From an uncultured Oscillospiraceae bacterium (lineage in GTDB: Bacteria > Bacillota > Clostridia > Oscillospirales > Oscillospiraceae): a DNA stretch of 14,271 nucleotides. The notes under the pieces were generated by a model, which ran no database searches, was not told where the DNA came from, and worked only from the letters and a program-made list of their open reading frames with translations. The stretch is taken from contig CAUFAM010000009.1 of NCBI GenBank assembly GCA_959022875.1, positions 1 through 14,271 on the forward strand, read 5' to 3'. How positions within the stretch are numbered: position 1 is the first letter of the stretch; every line of letters starts with the position of its first letter. This document shows, in pieces, positions 1-6,391 of this stretch. Made by a program: the position numbers and the translations under genes.

Positions 1-2
1 TG

Positions 3-752
3 CCCCTGATGACCTCCCTGGGGGCCGACCCCACCCTCCACTACCGCTGGGCCAGCGGGTATAACCTGCTGTTTTCCGTCATGCTGGGGCTTTTTTGCCT
101 GGGGCTGATTGTGGCCGGGCTCTTCTTCAGCGGCAAGCCCGTCTGGGCCTCCTGGGCGGGCTACCGCCGGCTGCTGCTCACCAGCGGCCGCGCCCCCAGC
201 GACTATCTGCGTATGTTCGGCCCCGCCCCGGTGCTCATCAACATGGGGGTCAACGGCCTGATCGGCATGGCCTTCATCCTTCTGGGGGGCGGCGACCTCA
301 ACGGCCCCACCGTGGGCGGAATCCTCACCATCATGGGCTTTTCCGCCTTCGGCAAGCACGCTATGAACATCACCCCCGTGATGGCGGGCGTATTTCTGGG
401 CAGCCTCGTCATGCACTGGGAGCTCAATCAGCCGGCGGTGCAGCTGGCCTGCCTGTTTTGCACCACACTGGCCCCTGTGTCGGGGTATTTTGGCTGGCCC
501 TACGGGCTGCTGGCCGGGTTTTTGCACTCCTCGGTGGTGCTGTACACCAGCTCGCCGGTGGCAGGCATGAACCTCTACAACAACGGCTTTTCCGGCGGCC
601 TTGTGGCTATCGTCCTCTATCCCACCATCATGGCCATCGCCCAGCACCGCAAGCCGGTGCTCCAGGACGAGGACTACTTCGAACAGTTGGAGCACGACGA
701 GCCTGTGGTGGCTCCCGAGCCCCACGAGATTACCGAGGAGCTGGACAAATAA
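3..752 (+). CDS. DUF1576 family integral membrane protein, 3' part (5' end outside window)
   Basis: The reading frame is open from the left edge (codons from base 3), so the ATG at 9 is internal and about 248 C-terminal residues are visible. Hydrophobic segments lie roughly at residues 19-41, 75-94, 101-116, 121-135, 144-178 and 198-213 counted from that internal Met. They are followed by a hydrophilic, acidic tail rich in Glu and Asp. The stretch FSAFGKHAMNITPVMAGV and the Gly/Pro-rich re-entrant-looking segments match my recollection of the Firmicutes DUF1576 membrane proteins, whose function is unknown. No catalytic motif is visible. The gene ends in a strong terminator 5 bases after its stop, so it is the last gene of its unit. 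The family call is from memory of conserved sequence; a transport role would be a guess. Confidence 0.75.
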   Translation, partial: PLMTSLGADPTLHYRWASGYNLLFSVMLGLFCLGLIVAGLFFSGKPVWASWAGYRRLLLTSGRAPSDYLRMFGPAPVLINMGVNGLIGMAFILLGGGDLNGPTVGGILTIMGFSAFGKHAMNITPVMAGVFLGSLVMHWELNQPAVQLACLFCTTLAPVSGYFGWPYGLLAGFLHSSVVLYTSSPVAGMNLYNNGFSGGLVAIVLYPTIMAIAQHRKPVLQDEDYFEQLEHDEPVVAPEPHEITEELDK

Positions 753-757
753 ACAAT

Positions 758-793
758 CAGACACCTGCCGGAAACGGCGGGTGTCTGTTTTTT
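758..793 (+). terminator. Rho-independent terminator of the DUF1576 gene
   Basis: A 13-bp stem (758-770 with 775-787, one G-T pair at 766/779) closes on a GAAA tetraloop at 771-774. It is followed directly by six T residues (788-793). It begins 5 bases after the stop codon. On the minus strand the same hairpin is followed by the moderately T-rich ATTGTTTATTTG, so it may also stop transcripts coming from spmB. Confidence 0.93.
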
Positions 794-822
794 AGGGATG
801 ATTTTTGCCTGGGGGAATATTT

Positions 823-922
823 CGCCGCTCCGGCGGCGAGTGACTTTGCCAACAGCAGCAAAGTCACCAAAATGCCGTTCGGAAACCAAGGTTTCCAAAA
901 CCTTCCTTTGCCGCCTCCGGAG
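823..922. repeat. Structured intergenic block with three hairpins, probable dispersed repeat
   Basis: This block lies in the gene-free stretch 753-1046 between the convergent DUF1576 and spmB genes. It holds CGCCGC-TCCG-GCGGCG at 823-838; a perfect 10-bp inverted repeat GTGACTTTGC / GCAAAGTCAC (840-849 with 858-867, 8-nt loop); and GGAAAC-CAAG-GTTTCC at 881-896. CTCCGGCGGC (828-837) can also pair imperfectly with GCCGCCTCCGGAG (910-922), which would enclose the other hairpins. All frames through it give low-complexity Arg/Pro/Gly-rich peptides, so it does not look coding. The motif GTGACTTT...AAAGTCACCAAAA feels familiar from intergenic repeats of gut Clostridia, but copy number was not tested. 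The remainder, 923-1046, shows nothing I recognise. Confidence 0.55.
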
Positions 923-1046
923 TTCTCCCACCGTTTGCCGGCGCGTCGTGGCGGGACACCGCTCAGCCCCGCGCCGCTGCCGCTGATTTGGCGGTTGCGG
1001 ATGGCCGCAGCGCTGGAACAATGCGCGCCGGGACGGCCCATGCTCA

Positions 1047-1565
1047 TCAAAAGAGTACCCGCACCGCCCAGGCCGCGGCCAGAAAGCCCACCAGATCGGC
1101 GCACAGGGCGGCGGGGACGGCGTAGCGGGTGCGGGAGATCCCGGCGGCGCTGAAGTACACGGCGATGGTGTAGAAAGTGGTCTCGGTGGAGCCCAGCATC
1201 ACCGCAGCGGTGCGGCCAAGGGTGGAGTCGGGGCCATAGGTCTGGATGAGCTCCGAGCCTACCCCCAGCGCAGCCGAGCCGCTTACCGGCCGCACCAGCA
1301 TGAGGGGCAGAAGCTGGGAAGGCAGTCCCAGACCCTCCAGAAGGGGGCTGAGCGCGGCGGAGAGCAGCTCCAGGGCCCCGGAGGCCCGGAGCATGGACAC
1401 CGCCGTCAGAAGTCCCACAAGGGCCGGAAAGATGCGCAGCAGGGTTTCCAGACCGGAGCCCGCCCCCTGGCACAGGGCCCCATAGACGTCCACCCGGTGA
1501 AAGGCCCCGTATAGGGCCACGCCCACCAAAATGAGGGGGACGAGCATGGTAAAAAAGAGATCCAT
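1047..1565 (-). CDS. spmB: Spore maturation protein SpmB
   Basis: This 172-residue membrane protein belongs to the nucleoside-recognition (Gate) domain family. In Bacillus subtilis, SpmA and SpmB are needed for normal dehydration of the spore core and hence heat resistance; the molecular activity is unsettled. The diagnostic SpmB region, RPVSGSAALGVGSELIQTYG followed by an STETTFYTIAVYFSAAGI stretch, is intact, and the ends are hydrophobic (N-terminal MDLFFTMLVPLILVGVALYG, C-terminal LCADLVGFLAAAWAVRVLF). The frame is open upstream to 1661, but the ATG at 1565 is chosen because GGAGG sits 7 bases before it and because it gives the family's usual length. It starts one base after the spmA stop, so translation is probably coupled. 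No clean terminator is visible in 923-1046. Confidence 0.95.
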   Translation of the reverse strand: MDLFFTMLVPLILVGVALYGAFHRVDVYGALCQGAGSGLETLLRIFPALVGLLTAVSMLRASGALELLSAALSPLLEGLGLPSQLLPLMLVRPVSGSAALGVGSELIQTYGPDSTLGRTAAVMLGSTETTFYTIAVYFSAAGISRTRYAVPAALCADLVGFLAAAWAVRVLF

Positions 1566-1566
1566 C

Positions 1567-2145
1567 TCAACTCCTCCAAAGCCGGGCAAATCCCTTGCAG
1601 GCCAGAACCCCGGCCGTAACGGACAGGGAGGAGGCCAGCCACACGGCGGGAAGAATGTCAAAGGGAGTCCGGCACCCCGCCCCCGCGCGCACGGCGGCCA
1701 CGGTGGTGGGGATCAGCTGGAGGGAAGCGGTGTTGCACACCACCAGCATGCAAAGACTGTCCGAGGCCACCCCGGGACTTTTCCGGGCCATGCGCCGGGC
1801 CGCTTCCAGGCCCAGGGGGGTGGCGGCGTTGCCCAGACCTAAAAGGTTTGCAGATACATTTGCCGAGATACTGTCCATGACGGCCCGGTCACTGCGTTCC
1901 TTGGGAAAGAGCAGCCTCAGAACCGGTCCAAGCAGCTGGGAAAGTTTTTCCGCCAGACCGGACTGGCGCATGACCTCCATGACGCCTGACCACAGGCACA
2001 GCATGCCAGCCATGGAGAGAACCAATTGCACGGCTGCTGCAGCTCCCTCCACCGCTGCCGTGGATACCATTTCCCCGCGGCCCGTCAAAATGCCGCATAG
2101 CACTGCTGCTGCCGCCATGCCGGTCCAGATTACGGTCATTGTCAT
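1567..2145 (-). CDS. spmA: Spore maturation protein SpmA
   Basis: This 192-residue protein is the partner of SpmB in spore core dehydration and carries the same Gate-type membrane fold. The SpmA signature is clear: a SANVSANLLGLGNAATPLGL stretch in mid-protein followed by EAARRM, and CNTASLQLIPTTVAAVRAGA further on. Several hydrophobic helices are visible, including the N-terminal VIWTGMAAAAVLCGILTG. The start at 2145 is supported by AAAGGAGGCG about 8 bases upstream; a second Met is two codons in. It is transcribed away from abrB. In B. subtilis the pair follows dacB, but no dacB is present here. A sporulation sigma factor would be expected; only a weak candidate promoter can be seen upstream. 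Confidence 0.95.
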   Translation of the reverse strand: MTMTVIWTGMAAAAVLCGILTGRGEMVSTAAVEGAAAAVQLVLSMAGMLCLWSGVMEVMRQSGLAEKLSQLLGPVLRLLFPKERSDRAVMDSISANVSANLLGLGNAATPLGLEAARRMARKSPGVASDSLCMLVVCNTASLQLIPTTVAAVRAGAGCRTPFDILPAVWLASSLSVTAGVLACKGFARLWRS

Positions 2146-2295
2146 AAAAACGCCTCCTTTACATGGTTATCCATACGGAAATTACTGGAAAAGCATGACG
2201 GCAAAGAAACCAGAAATTTACAAAAAAATCCAGTTCAATCCCCTTTTTGCTAGAAAAATCTACATTTTTCCCTCCCTTTTGACCTATATTTACTG

Positions 2296-2324
2296 TTGAC
2301 ATGATATTTGATTATTTGTACAAT
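2296..2324 (+). promoter_or_regulatory. Sigma-A-type promoter of the abrB-like gene
   Basis: TTGACA at 2296-2301 and TACAAT at 2319-2324 are separated by exactly 17 bases. The -35 box is perfect and the -10 box is one base off consensus. Transcription would start near 2331, giving a leader of about 80 bases before the ATG at 2412. The DNA just upstream (about 2200-2295) is strikingly AT-rich for this genome, which suits an AbrB-type autoregulatory site, though no defined operator can be named. Confidence 0.85.
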
Positions 2325-2411
2325 AAAGGTGTAAAAATCCACGCCCAAGCAGCCCACTCACAGCAATGGTCAAGAGGGCGCTTGCGAAGAGAGAGAAGGA
2401 GGCGTCATAAT

Positions 2412-2663
2412 ATGAAATCCACTGGTATTGTTCGGAAAGTGGACGAACTGGGACGCATTGTTTTGCCCATCGAGCTGCGCCGTACCCTGGACATTGAGGA
2501 GAAGGACTCACTGGAAATTTACATGGATGGATCGTCCATCGTGCTGAAGAAGTTTCAGCCTGCCTGCATCTTCTGCGACAGTGAAAAGGATATTATTGAA
2601 TTCCGGGGAAAGAATATCTGTCCCCGTTGCTTCCAGGAGATGGGCGGGCTGTTCCAGAAGTAA
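2412..2663 (+). CDS. AbrB/SpoVT-family transition-state regulator with C-terminal CxxC...CxxC tail
   Basis: This is an 83-residue DNA-binding protein. Residues 1-50 are a near-canonical AbrB swapped-hairpin domain, starting MKSTGIVRKVDELGRIVLPI and continuing ELRRTLDIEEKDSLEIY, including the Arg residues used for DNA contact in AbrB. AbrB of Bacillus represses post-exponential and sporulation genes; a similar role is inferred here. The C-terminus differs from Bacillus AbrB: Cys52-x2-Cys55 and Cys70-x2-Cys73 look like a small zinc ribbon in place of the AbrB-C multimerisation domain. As far as I recall, such tails occur in clostridial AbrB homologues. AAGGAGG lies 9 bases before the ATG. The gene is single, divergent from spmA, with its own promoter and terminator. 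Confidence 0.93.
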   Translation: MKSTGIVRKVDELGRIVLPIELRRTLDIEEKDSLEIYMDGSSIVLKKFQPACIFCDSEKDIIEFRGKNICPRCFQEMGGLFQK

Positions 2664-2736
2664 GGCCCGGGACGTCCCTTTGGAGGGGACCGGAGCGGCT
2701 TGGAACAAGGCGCAGCGGTTCCGTCTTACATAAATG

Positions 2737-2777
2737 AAAAAGCTATGGAGAACCGGATTGGTTCTCCATAGCTTTTT
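2737..2777. terminator. Bidirectional terminator between the abrB-like gene and the carrier gene
   Basis: The perfect 18-bp inverted repeat AAAAAGCTATGGAGAACC (2737-2754) / GGTTCTCCATAGCTTTTT (2760-2777) has a 5-nt GGATT loop. The stem ends in A5/T5, so it gives a U tract on either strand. It separates abrB (+) from the convergently transcribed carrier gene (-), which ends at 2795. Confidence 0.95.
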
Positions 2778-2794
2778 GTTACCCGGATGGAAGG

Positions 2795-4198
2795 TTAGAG
2801 TGCCAGATAGACCGCGCCCACCATGAGCAGAGCCTGTACCACGAAAATGCCCAGGAAACAGGGAACAAAGAACTTATACCATTTCTCGATCTTTACCCCG
2901 GCCAGTCCGCTGAGAATTCCCACCATGGCCGTGGGCCACAGGCAGTTGGAAAGGCCGTCGCCAAACTGGAAGGCCAGGCAGGCGGTGTCGCGGGTCAGGC
3001 CCAACAGGTCGGCCATGGGGGCCATGATGGGCATGGTGGTGGCGGCCTGGCCGGAGCCGGAGGGAATCAGGAAGTTCAGCAGGGTCTGGAACACCAGCAT
3101 GGCCACGGCAGCCAGCCAGTCGGGCAGGCCCATGAGGGGCAGGGAGAAGTAGTAGACTACGGTGTCGATGATGTTGCCGGCGGTGAGCACCATCAGGATG
3201 CCGCGGGCCAGGCCGATCATCATACAGGCCATGGCCACCTCAGAGAAGCCGGAGGCATATTTTTCCGCGATCTTGCTGGGCCCGTCTCCCATGATGATAC
3301 CGCTGACAATACCCATGATCATAAACACGGCGGACAGCTCGGTAAAGTACCAGCCGTAGTTCCGGCAGCCCCAGACGATGACGGCGATTCCGGCCACCAG
3401 CACACACAGAACCAGAGCCTCCCGCACGCCAAAGGGGTGCTTTTTCAGCTCCTCCTCACTCATGGAGAAGCGGGAGAAGTCATCACCGGCCACCAGACTC
3501 TTGGAGGGGTCTGCCTGGATTTTTAGGGCGTAGCGCACCAGGAAGACGGAAGCCACTACGATCATGCAGCCGTGGCTGAACACCCGGTAGCCCATGTTAG
3601 AGGGGAAAGGAACCTCGGCAATACTCTGGGCAATGCCCATGGTGAAGGGGTTCATAGCCGCGCCGGAGTAGCCCATACCGGCGCCCAGAGCCACGATGGC
3701 CAGGCCGACCACTGCGTCAAAGCCCATGGCAATGGAGATTCCTACAAAGACGGGGATGAAGGGGAACCATTCCTCAAACAGGCCGATGGTAGAGGAGGCG
3801 GAGCCCACCACCACCAGGAAGATGGGGATGATGGCGGTGCGGGCCTTGCCCTTGAATACTTTCAGAAGGACGGCCACCAGACCGTTAAAGGCGCCGCTGG
3901 CAATCATAATGCTGATGGAGGCGTAGGAAATAAAGACGAAAAACACCACGCCGCCCGCATCCACAAAGCCGTTGTAGATGCACATCATCATATCAAAGAA
4001 GCCCACGGGGGTGGACTCCACCGTGTGGAAGGTGCCGGGGATGGCCACGTTCTGGTCGGCCTCATTGACCATGCGGTCAAACTGGCCGGCGGGGAGCAGC
4101 CAGGTGGCAATGGTGCAAAGAACGATGATGATCATCATCAGGACATAGATGTGCGGCAACGAAAAGGAACGTTTTTTCACCAGTGTACTGCTTGACAT
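2795..4198 (-). CDS. YfcC-family (DcuC/AbgT-like) membrane carrier
   Basis: This is a 467-residue polytopic inner-membrane transporter of the YfcC group (DcuC-like superfamily). Members are annotated as C4-dicarboxylate, arginine/ornithine or peptide carriers, so the substrate cannot be read from sequence. It has a short hydrophilic N-terminus followed by a first helix at about 15-36. Two conserved segments mark the family: GAGMGYSGAAMNPFTMGIAQ at 172-191, and LNFLIPSGSGQA at 374-385 followed by TTMPIMAPMADLLG, the re-entrant serine/glycine loops of this fold. Around a dozen hydrophobic segments are visible. AAGGAGGAG precedes the ATG. It lies 54 bases downstream of the M20 peptidase with no terminator between, so the two are very likely co-transcribed. 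That pairing resembles abgB-abgT and favours a peptide or N-acyl-amino-acid substrate. Confidence 0.9.
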   Translation of the reverse strand: MSSSTLVKKRSFSLPHIYVLMMIIIVLCTIATWLLPAGQFDRMVNEADQNVAIPGTFHTVESTPVGFFDMMMCIYNGFVDAGGVVFFVFISYASISIMIASGAFNGLVAVLLKVFKGKARTAIIPIFLVVVGSASSTIGLFEEWFPFIPVFVGISIAMGFDAVVGLAIVALGAGMGYSGAAMNPFTMGIAQSIAEVPFPSNMGYRVFSHGCMIVVASVFLVRYALKIQADPSKSLVAGDDFSRFSMSEEELKKHPFGVREALVLCVLVAGIAVIVWGCRNYGWYFTELSAVFMIMGIVSGIIMGDGPSKIAEKYASGFSEVAMACMMIGLARGILMVLTAGNIIDTVVYYFSLPLMGLPDWLAAVAMLVFQTLLNFLIPSGSGQAATTMPIMAPMADLLGLTRDTACLAFQFGDGLSNCLWPTAMVGILSGLAGVKIEKWYKFFVPCFLGIFVVQALLMVGAVYLAL

Positions 4199-4252
4199 AA
4201 AATCTCCTCCTTACAATTCCGCCGGGCGGCGGACACACACACAATGGAAAGG

Positions 4253-5446
4253 TTATCCATCCAGCTTGATCTTGCGCTGGGTTTGGAAAGACTGGGCCAC
4301 CTCCTCCCGGAATGGGGCGTCGGTGAGGATGCGGTAAATAATGTTGGCGATGATCTCGCCGCCCTGGGCAATGGCTTGGTGAGCGCCCTCCTGGATGGTC
4401 TCATCCCGGAACTGCTCGGTATGCAGGGCGTAGGGGGCCTGGCAGATGGCCACAAGAGACTGGATGGTGGGGCAACGGTAGCTGACGTTGCCCACATCTG
4501 AGGAGCCGTTGGGGGTGGGGACAGCGTCAAAGGGAAGGCCCATGTCTTGGAACAGTTCGGTCACGGCCTGTTCCAGCGTGGGCACCCGGACCATATCGGC
4601 AAAGTCCTCAAACCCCTTGGTGAAGGTGAACTGGCAGTCCAGAGCCAGGCAGGCGCCCTGGGCGCACTTGCGCACCACTTCATCCATCTCCTCAAGCTTG
4701 CGCTGGGAGTCGGTACGGATTTCCAGCCGGACTACCGCCCGGTCGGGCAGGATATTTGGATATTGTCCGCCGTCGGTAATGACGCCGTTGACATGGATGT
4801 CGGGGGTGAAGCACTCACGGCGGGCGTCCACCAGGTCCAGGAATTTCCGGGCGGCGGCCAGGGCACTGTGTCCTTTCCAGGGGCCGGCCACTGCGTGGGC
4901 GGACAGTCCGGTAAATTCAGCGATGTAGCAGCGCAGGGAGAGCACGTCCATGTCGGAAATGCACTTGCCTCCGCTCCAGCTGTGGATCATCATGGCGGCA
5001 GACAGATCGTCAAAGGCGCCCTGTTCAGCCATGCCCACCTTGGCGCCGTTTTCCTCCTCGGCGGGGGTGCCGTAAACGATTACCTTACCGGGAATTTGGT
5101 CCTTCACCTTGGCCAGGGCCAGGGCGGCGAGGATGGACATGGACCCGTGGACGTTGTGGCCGCAGGCGTGTCCCAGCCCGGGCAGGGCGTCGTATTCGGT
5201 GAGGATACCGGCACTGGGGCCGTCGCCGCAGTCCAGGACCGCCCGGAAACCGGTGGGGTAGCCCAGGTAGGGATATTCCACCTCGTATCCGGCCTGGCGA
5301 AGCAGGTCGACCATTTTTTGGCTGGAGCGGAATTCCTGATCGGGCAGCTCGGGGTGGGCGTAAAGGTCATCGCTGAGCGCTACGGCCAGAGGATGGCATT
5401 CCTGAACCGCCTGAGCAAGAAATGATTCCGGCTTTTTATGTTCCAT
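4253..5446 (-). CDS. M20-family metallopeptidase / amidohydrolase (AbgB / PM20D2-like)
   Basis: This 397-residue protein is a probable cytosolic metal-dependent hydrolase cleaving dipeptides or N-acyl amino acids; there is no signal peptide. The metal-binding block EYDALPGLGHACGHN spans residues 84-98, with His93, Cys95 and His97. GTPAEEE at 126-132 carries the catalytic and metal-binding glutamates, His155 follows, and the dimerisation-domain motif TGLSAHA is at 179-185. GSSDVGNVS at 314-322 and His342 near the C-terminus complete the site. The Cys in HACGH and the GSSDVGNVS motif fit the AbgB/PM20D2 branch better than HipO-like hippuricases. AGGAGG lies about 8 bases before the ATG. It is first in an operon with the YfcC-type carrier, which suggests import followed by hydrolysis. 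The exact substrate is unknown. Confidence 0.92.
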   Translation of the reverse strand: MEHKKPESFLAQAVQECHPLAVALSDDLYAHPELPDQEFRSSQKMVDLLRQAGYEVEYPYLGYPTGFRAVLDCGDGPSAGILTEYDALPGLGHACGHNVHGSMSILAALALAKVKDQIPGKVIVYGTPAEEENGAKVGMAEQGAFDDLSAAMMIHSWSGGKCISDMDVLSLRCYIAEFTGLSAHAVAGPWKGHSALAAARKFLDLVDARRECFTPDIHVNGVITDGGQYPNILPDRAVVRLEIRTDSQRKLEEMDEVVRKCAQGACLALDCQFTFTKGFEDFADMVRVPTLEQAVTELFQDMGLPFDAVPTPNGSSDVGNVSYRCPTIQSLVAICQAPYALHTEQFRDETIQEGAHQAIAQGGEIIANIIYRILTDAPFREEVAQSFQTQRKIKLDG

Positions 5447-5494
5447 ATGTGAGACCTCCTGTTAAGAAATGGAGCATTATCCTTTTTCAATCTA

Positions 5495-5516
5495 ATGATT
5501 TAGTGAACTAGATTAT
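5495..5516. promoter_or_regulatory. Candidate operator (imperfect 22-bp dyad) of the peptidase-carrier operon
   Basis: The core TAGT-GA-ACTA at 5501-5510 is a perfect inverted repeat. It extends outward with matches at 5498-5499/5512-5513 and 5495-5496/5515-5516, giving ATnATnTAGT-GA-ACTAnATnAT. An overlapping AATCTA...TAGATT pair lies at 5489-5494 and 5509-5514. The site falls between the predicted start of transcription (about 5521) and the ribosome binding site, where a bound repressor would block elongation. The size and symmetry suit a MarR- or GntR-type dimer. No regulator gene is adjacent. Confidence 0.5.
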
Positions 5517-5527
5517 CGATGTAACGA

Positions 5528-5556
5528 ATTATAGCGCAAAGGGGTTGTCCGGTCAA
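5528..5556 (-). promoter_or_regulatory. Sigma-A-type promoter of the peptidase-carrier operon
   Basis: Read on the minus strand, TTGACC (5551-5556) and TATAAT (5528-5533) are 17 bases apart. The -10 is perfect and the -35 is one base off. The start would lie near 5521, giving a leader of about 75 bases before the ATG at 5446. Confidence 0.87.
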
Positions 5557-5588
5557 CCACAATGGATGGTTAAAAATGACAAAAAAGA

Positions 5589-5615
5589 ACACCAAAATAT
5601 TAAAAATTTTGGTGT
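5589..5615 (-). terminator. Second, AT-rich terminator downstream of the secreted protein gene
   Basis: The perfect 10-bp inverted repeat ACACCAAAAT / ATTTTGGTGT has a 7-nt loop. On the minus strand it is followed by TC and then six T residues. It sits between the strong terminator at 5662-5690 and the peptidase promoter, so it would act as a backup that keeps transcripts out of the peptidase operon. Confidence 0.6.
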
Positions 5616-5661
5616 GCACAAAAGAAAGACACTTGTCTTTTTTATACAAACAAATAAGAAT

Positions 5662-5690
5662 AAAAAAACCGCTCCGGTTTCCCGGAGCGG
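5662..5690 (-). terminator. Rho-independent terminator of the secreted protein gene
   Basis: The perfect 9-bp GC-rich stem CCGCTCCGG / CCGGAGCGG (5669-5677 with 5682-5690) has a four-base loop. On the minus strand it is followed by seven T residues (complement of A 5662-5668). It begins 14 bases after the stop codon of the gene at 5705-6343. Confidence 0.93.
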
Positions 5691-5704
5691 CAGATCATCA
5701 GAAG

Positions 5705-6343
5705 TTACTTCATAGAGAAGGCGGTGATGGTGTAGCCGAACATGTTGTCGCTGCTGCGCAGGGTGGCTTCAAATTCACCCAAGTCGGAGCCGTCGGCCAG
5801 ATAGACCAGGGCGCCGGAGAGCGTCACCGTGTCGCCGGAGGTCTGGCTGGAGCGGATCTCAAAGCGGGCCTGCTCGTTGTTGCCGCAGACCACCTGGTAG
5901 CTGTCGGAGGCGGCGTCATAAGTCATACGGTCGCTCAGATCCTCAGGCAGGGGGCCCATGGCGTCGAAGGAGAGGTCCAGGGCGGCGGCGTAGTCCTGTA
6001 CGGTCTCGGACAGGAGCAGCAGGGTGTCGCTGTTCTGATACTCGGAGCGGTTGTCCAGCTGTCCGTAGAGGGAGAGCATGTTGTACAGGCTTTCCCAGGC
6101 CAGCATGTTGTTGTCCCCGTCGAAGGAGGTGAGGTCGTGATTCATCATGGCCAGCAGCACGCCGTGGAGGGCGGGGGCCATGGACTGCTCGGCAGCCACC
6201 TGGGCGGGCACGCCGCCGGGGACATAGTCCTCAAAGGACTGGACGGTCTCAGAGGGGGTCTCCTCATGGTCGGCCAGAGCCACAGTGCCCAGAGGGAGCA
6301 CCAGCATGGAAGCGATCAAAGCGGTCATCAGAAGTTTTTTCAT
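5705..6343 (-). CDS. Secreted protein of unknown function
   Basis: This 212-residue protein has a clear Sec signal peptide: MKKLL, a hydrophobic core, and a VALA|DHEE cleavage site after residue 24. No lipobox Cys is present, so the mature acidic chain of about 188 residues should be released or loosely wall-associated. The first half of the mature part looks helical (the region containing LHGVLLAMMNHDL and ESLYNMLSLYG). The last third looks like beta structure (FEIRSSQTSGDTVTLSGALV, then a GEFEATLRSSDN segment). A single Cys occurs in the mature protein. I do not recognise a family. AAGGAGG lies about 8 bases before the ATG. It is a single gene with two terminators downstream and spaced direct repeats upstream, so it probably has its own regulation. 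Confidence 0.85.
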   Translation of the reverse strand: MKKLLMTALIASMLVLPLGTVALADHEETPSETVQSFEDYVPGGVPAQVAAEQSMAPALHGVLLAMMNHDLTSFDGDNNMLAWESLYNMLSLYGQLDNRSEYQNSDTLLLLSETVQDYAAALDLSFDAMGPLPEDLSDRMTYDAASDSYQVVCGNNEQARFEIRSSQTSGDTVTLSGALVYLADGSDLGEFEATLRSSDNMFGYTITAFSMK

Positions 6344-6391
6344 AAGAAGACCTCCTTTCCTGTTTGTACCCTTAGTCTATCAGAAAACGTT

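Noticed and set aside
95..1153. 352-codon plus-strand frame overlapping the DUF1576 gene
   Set aside because: The product is Arg/Pro/Gly/His-rich nonsense, and it runs through a strong terminator and the repeat block.
757..1473. Minus-strand open frame spanning the hairpin block and part of spmB
   Set aside because: It overlaps spmB in another frame and runs through the structured repeat. It ends in low-complexity sequence with no coding character.
1566..1661. Extended N-terminus of SpmB (32 more residues)
   Set aside because: The extension is Pro/Gly/Trp-rich, lies inside spmA, and has no ribosome binding site. The ATG at 1565 has GGAGG and gives the usual family length.
2669..2693. Short palindromes GGGACGTCCC and GTCCC-n7-GGGAC after the abrB-like gene
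   Set aside because: The stems are short and have no T tract. The strong inverted repeat at 2737-2777 explains termination.
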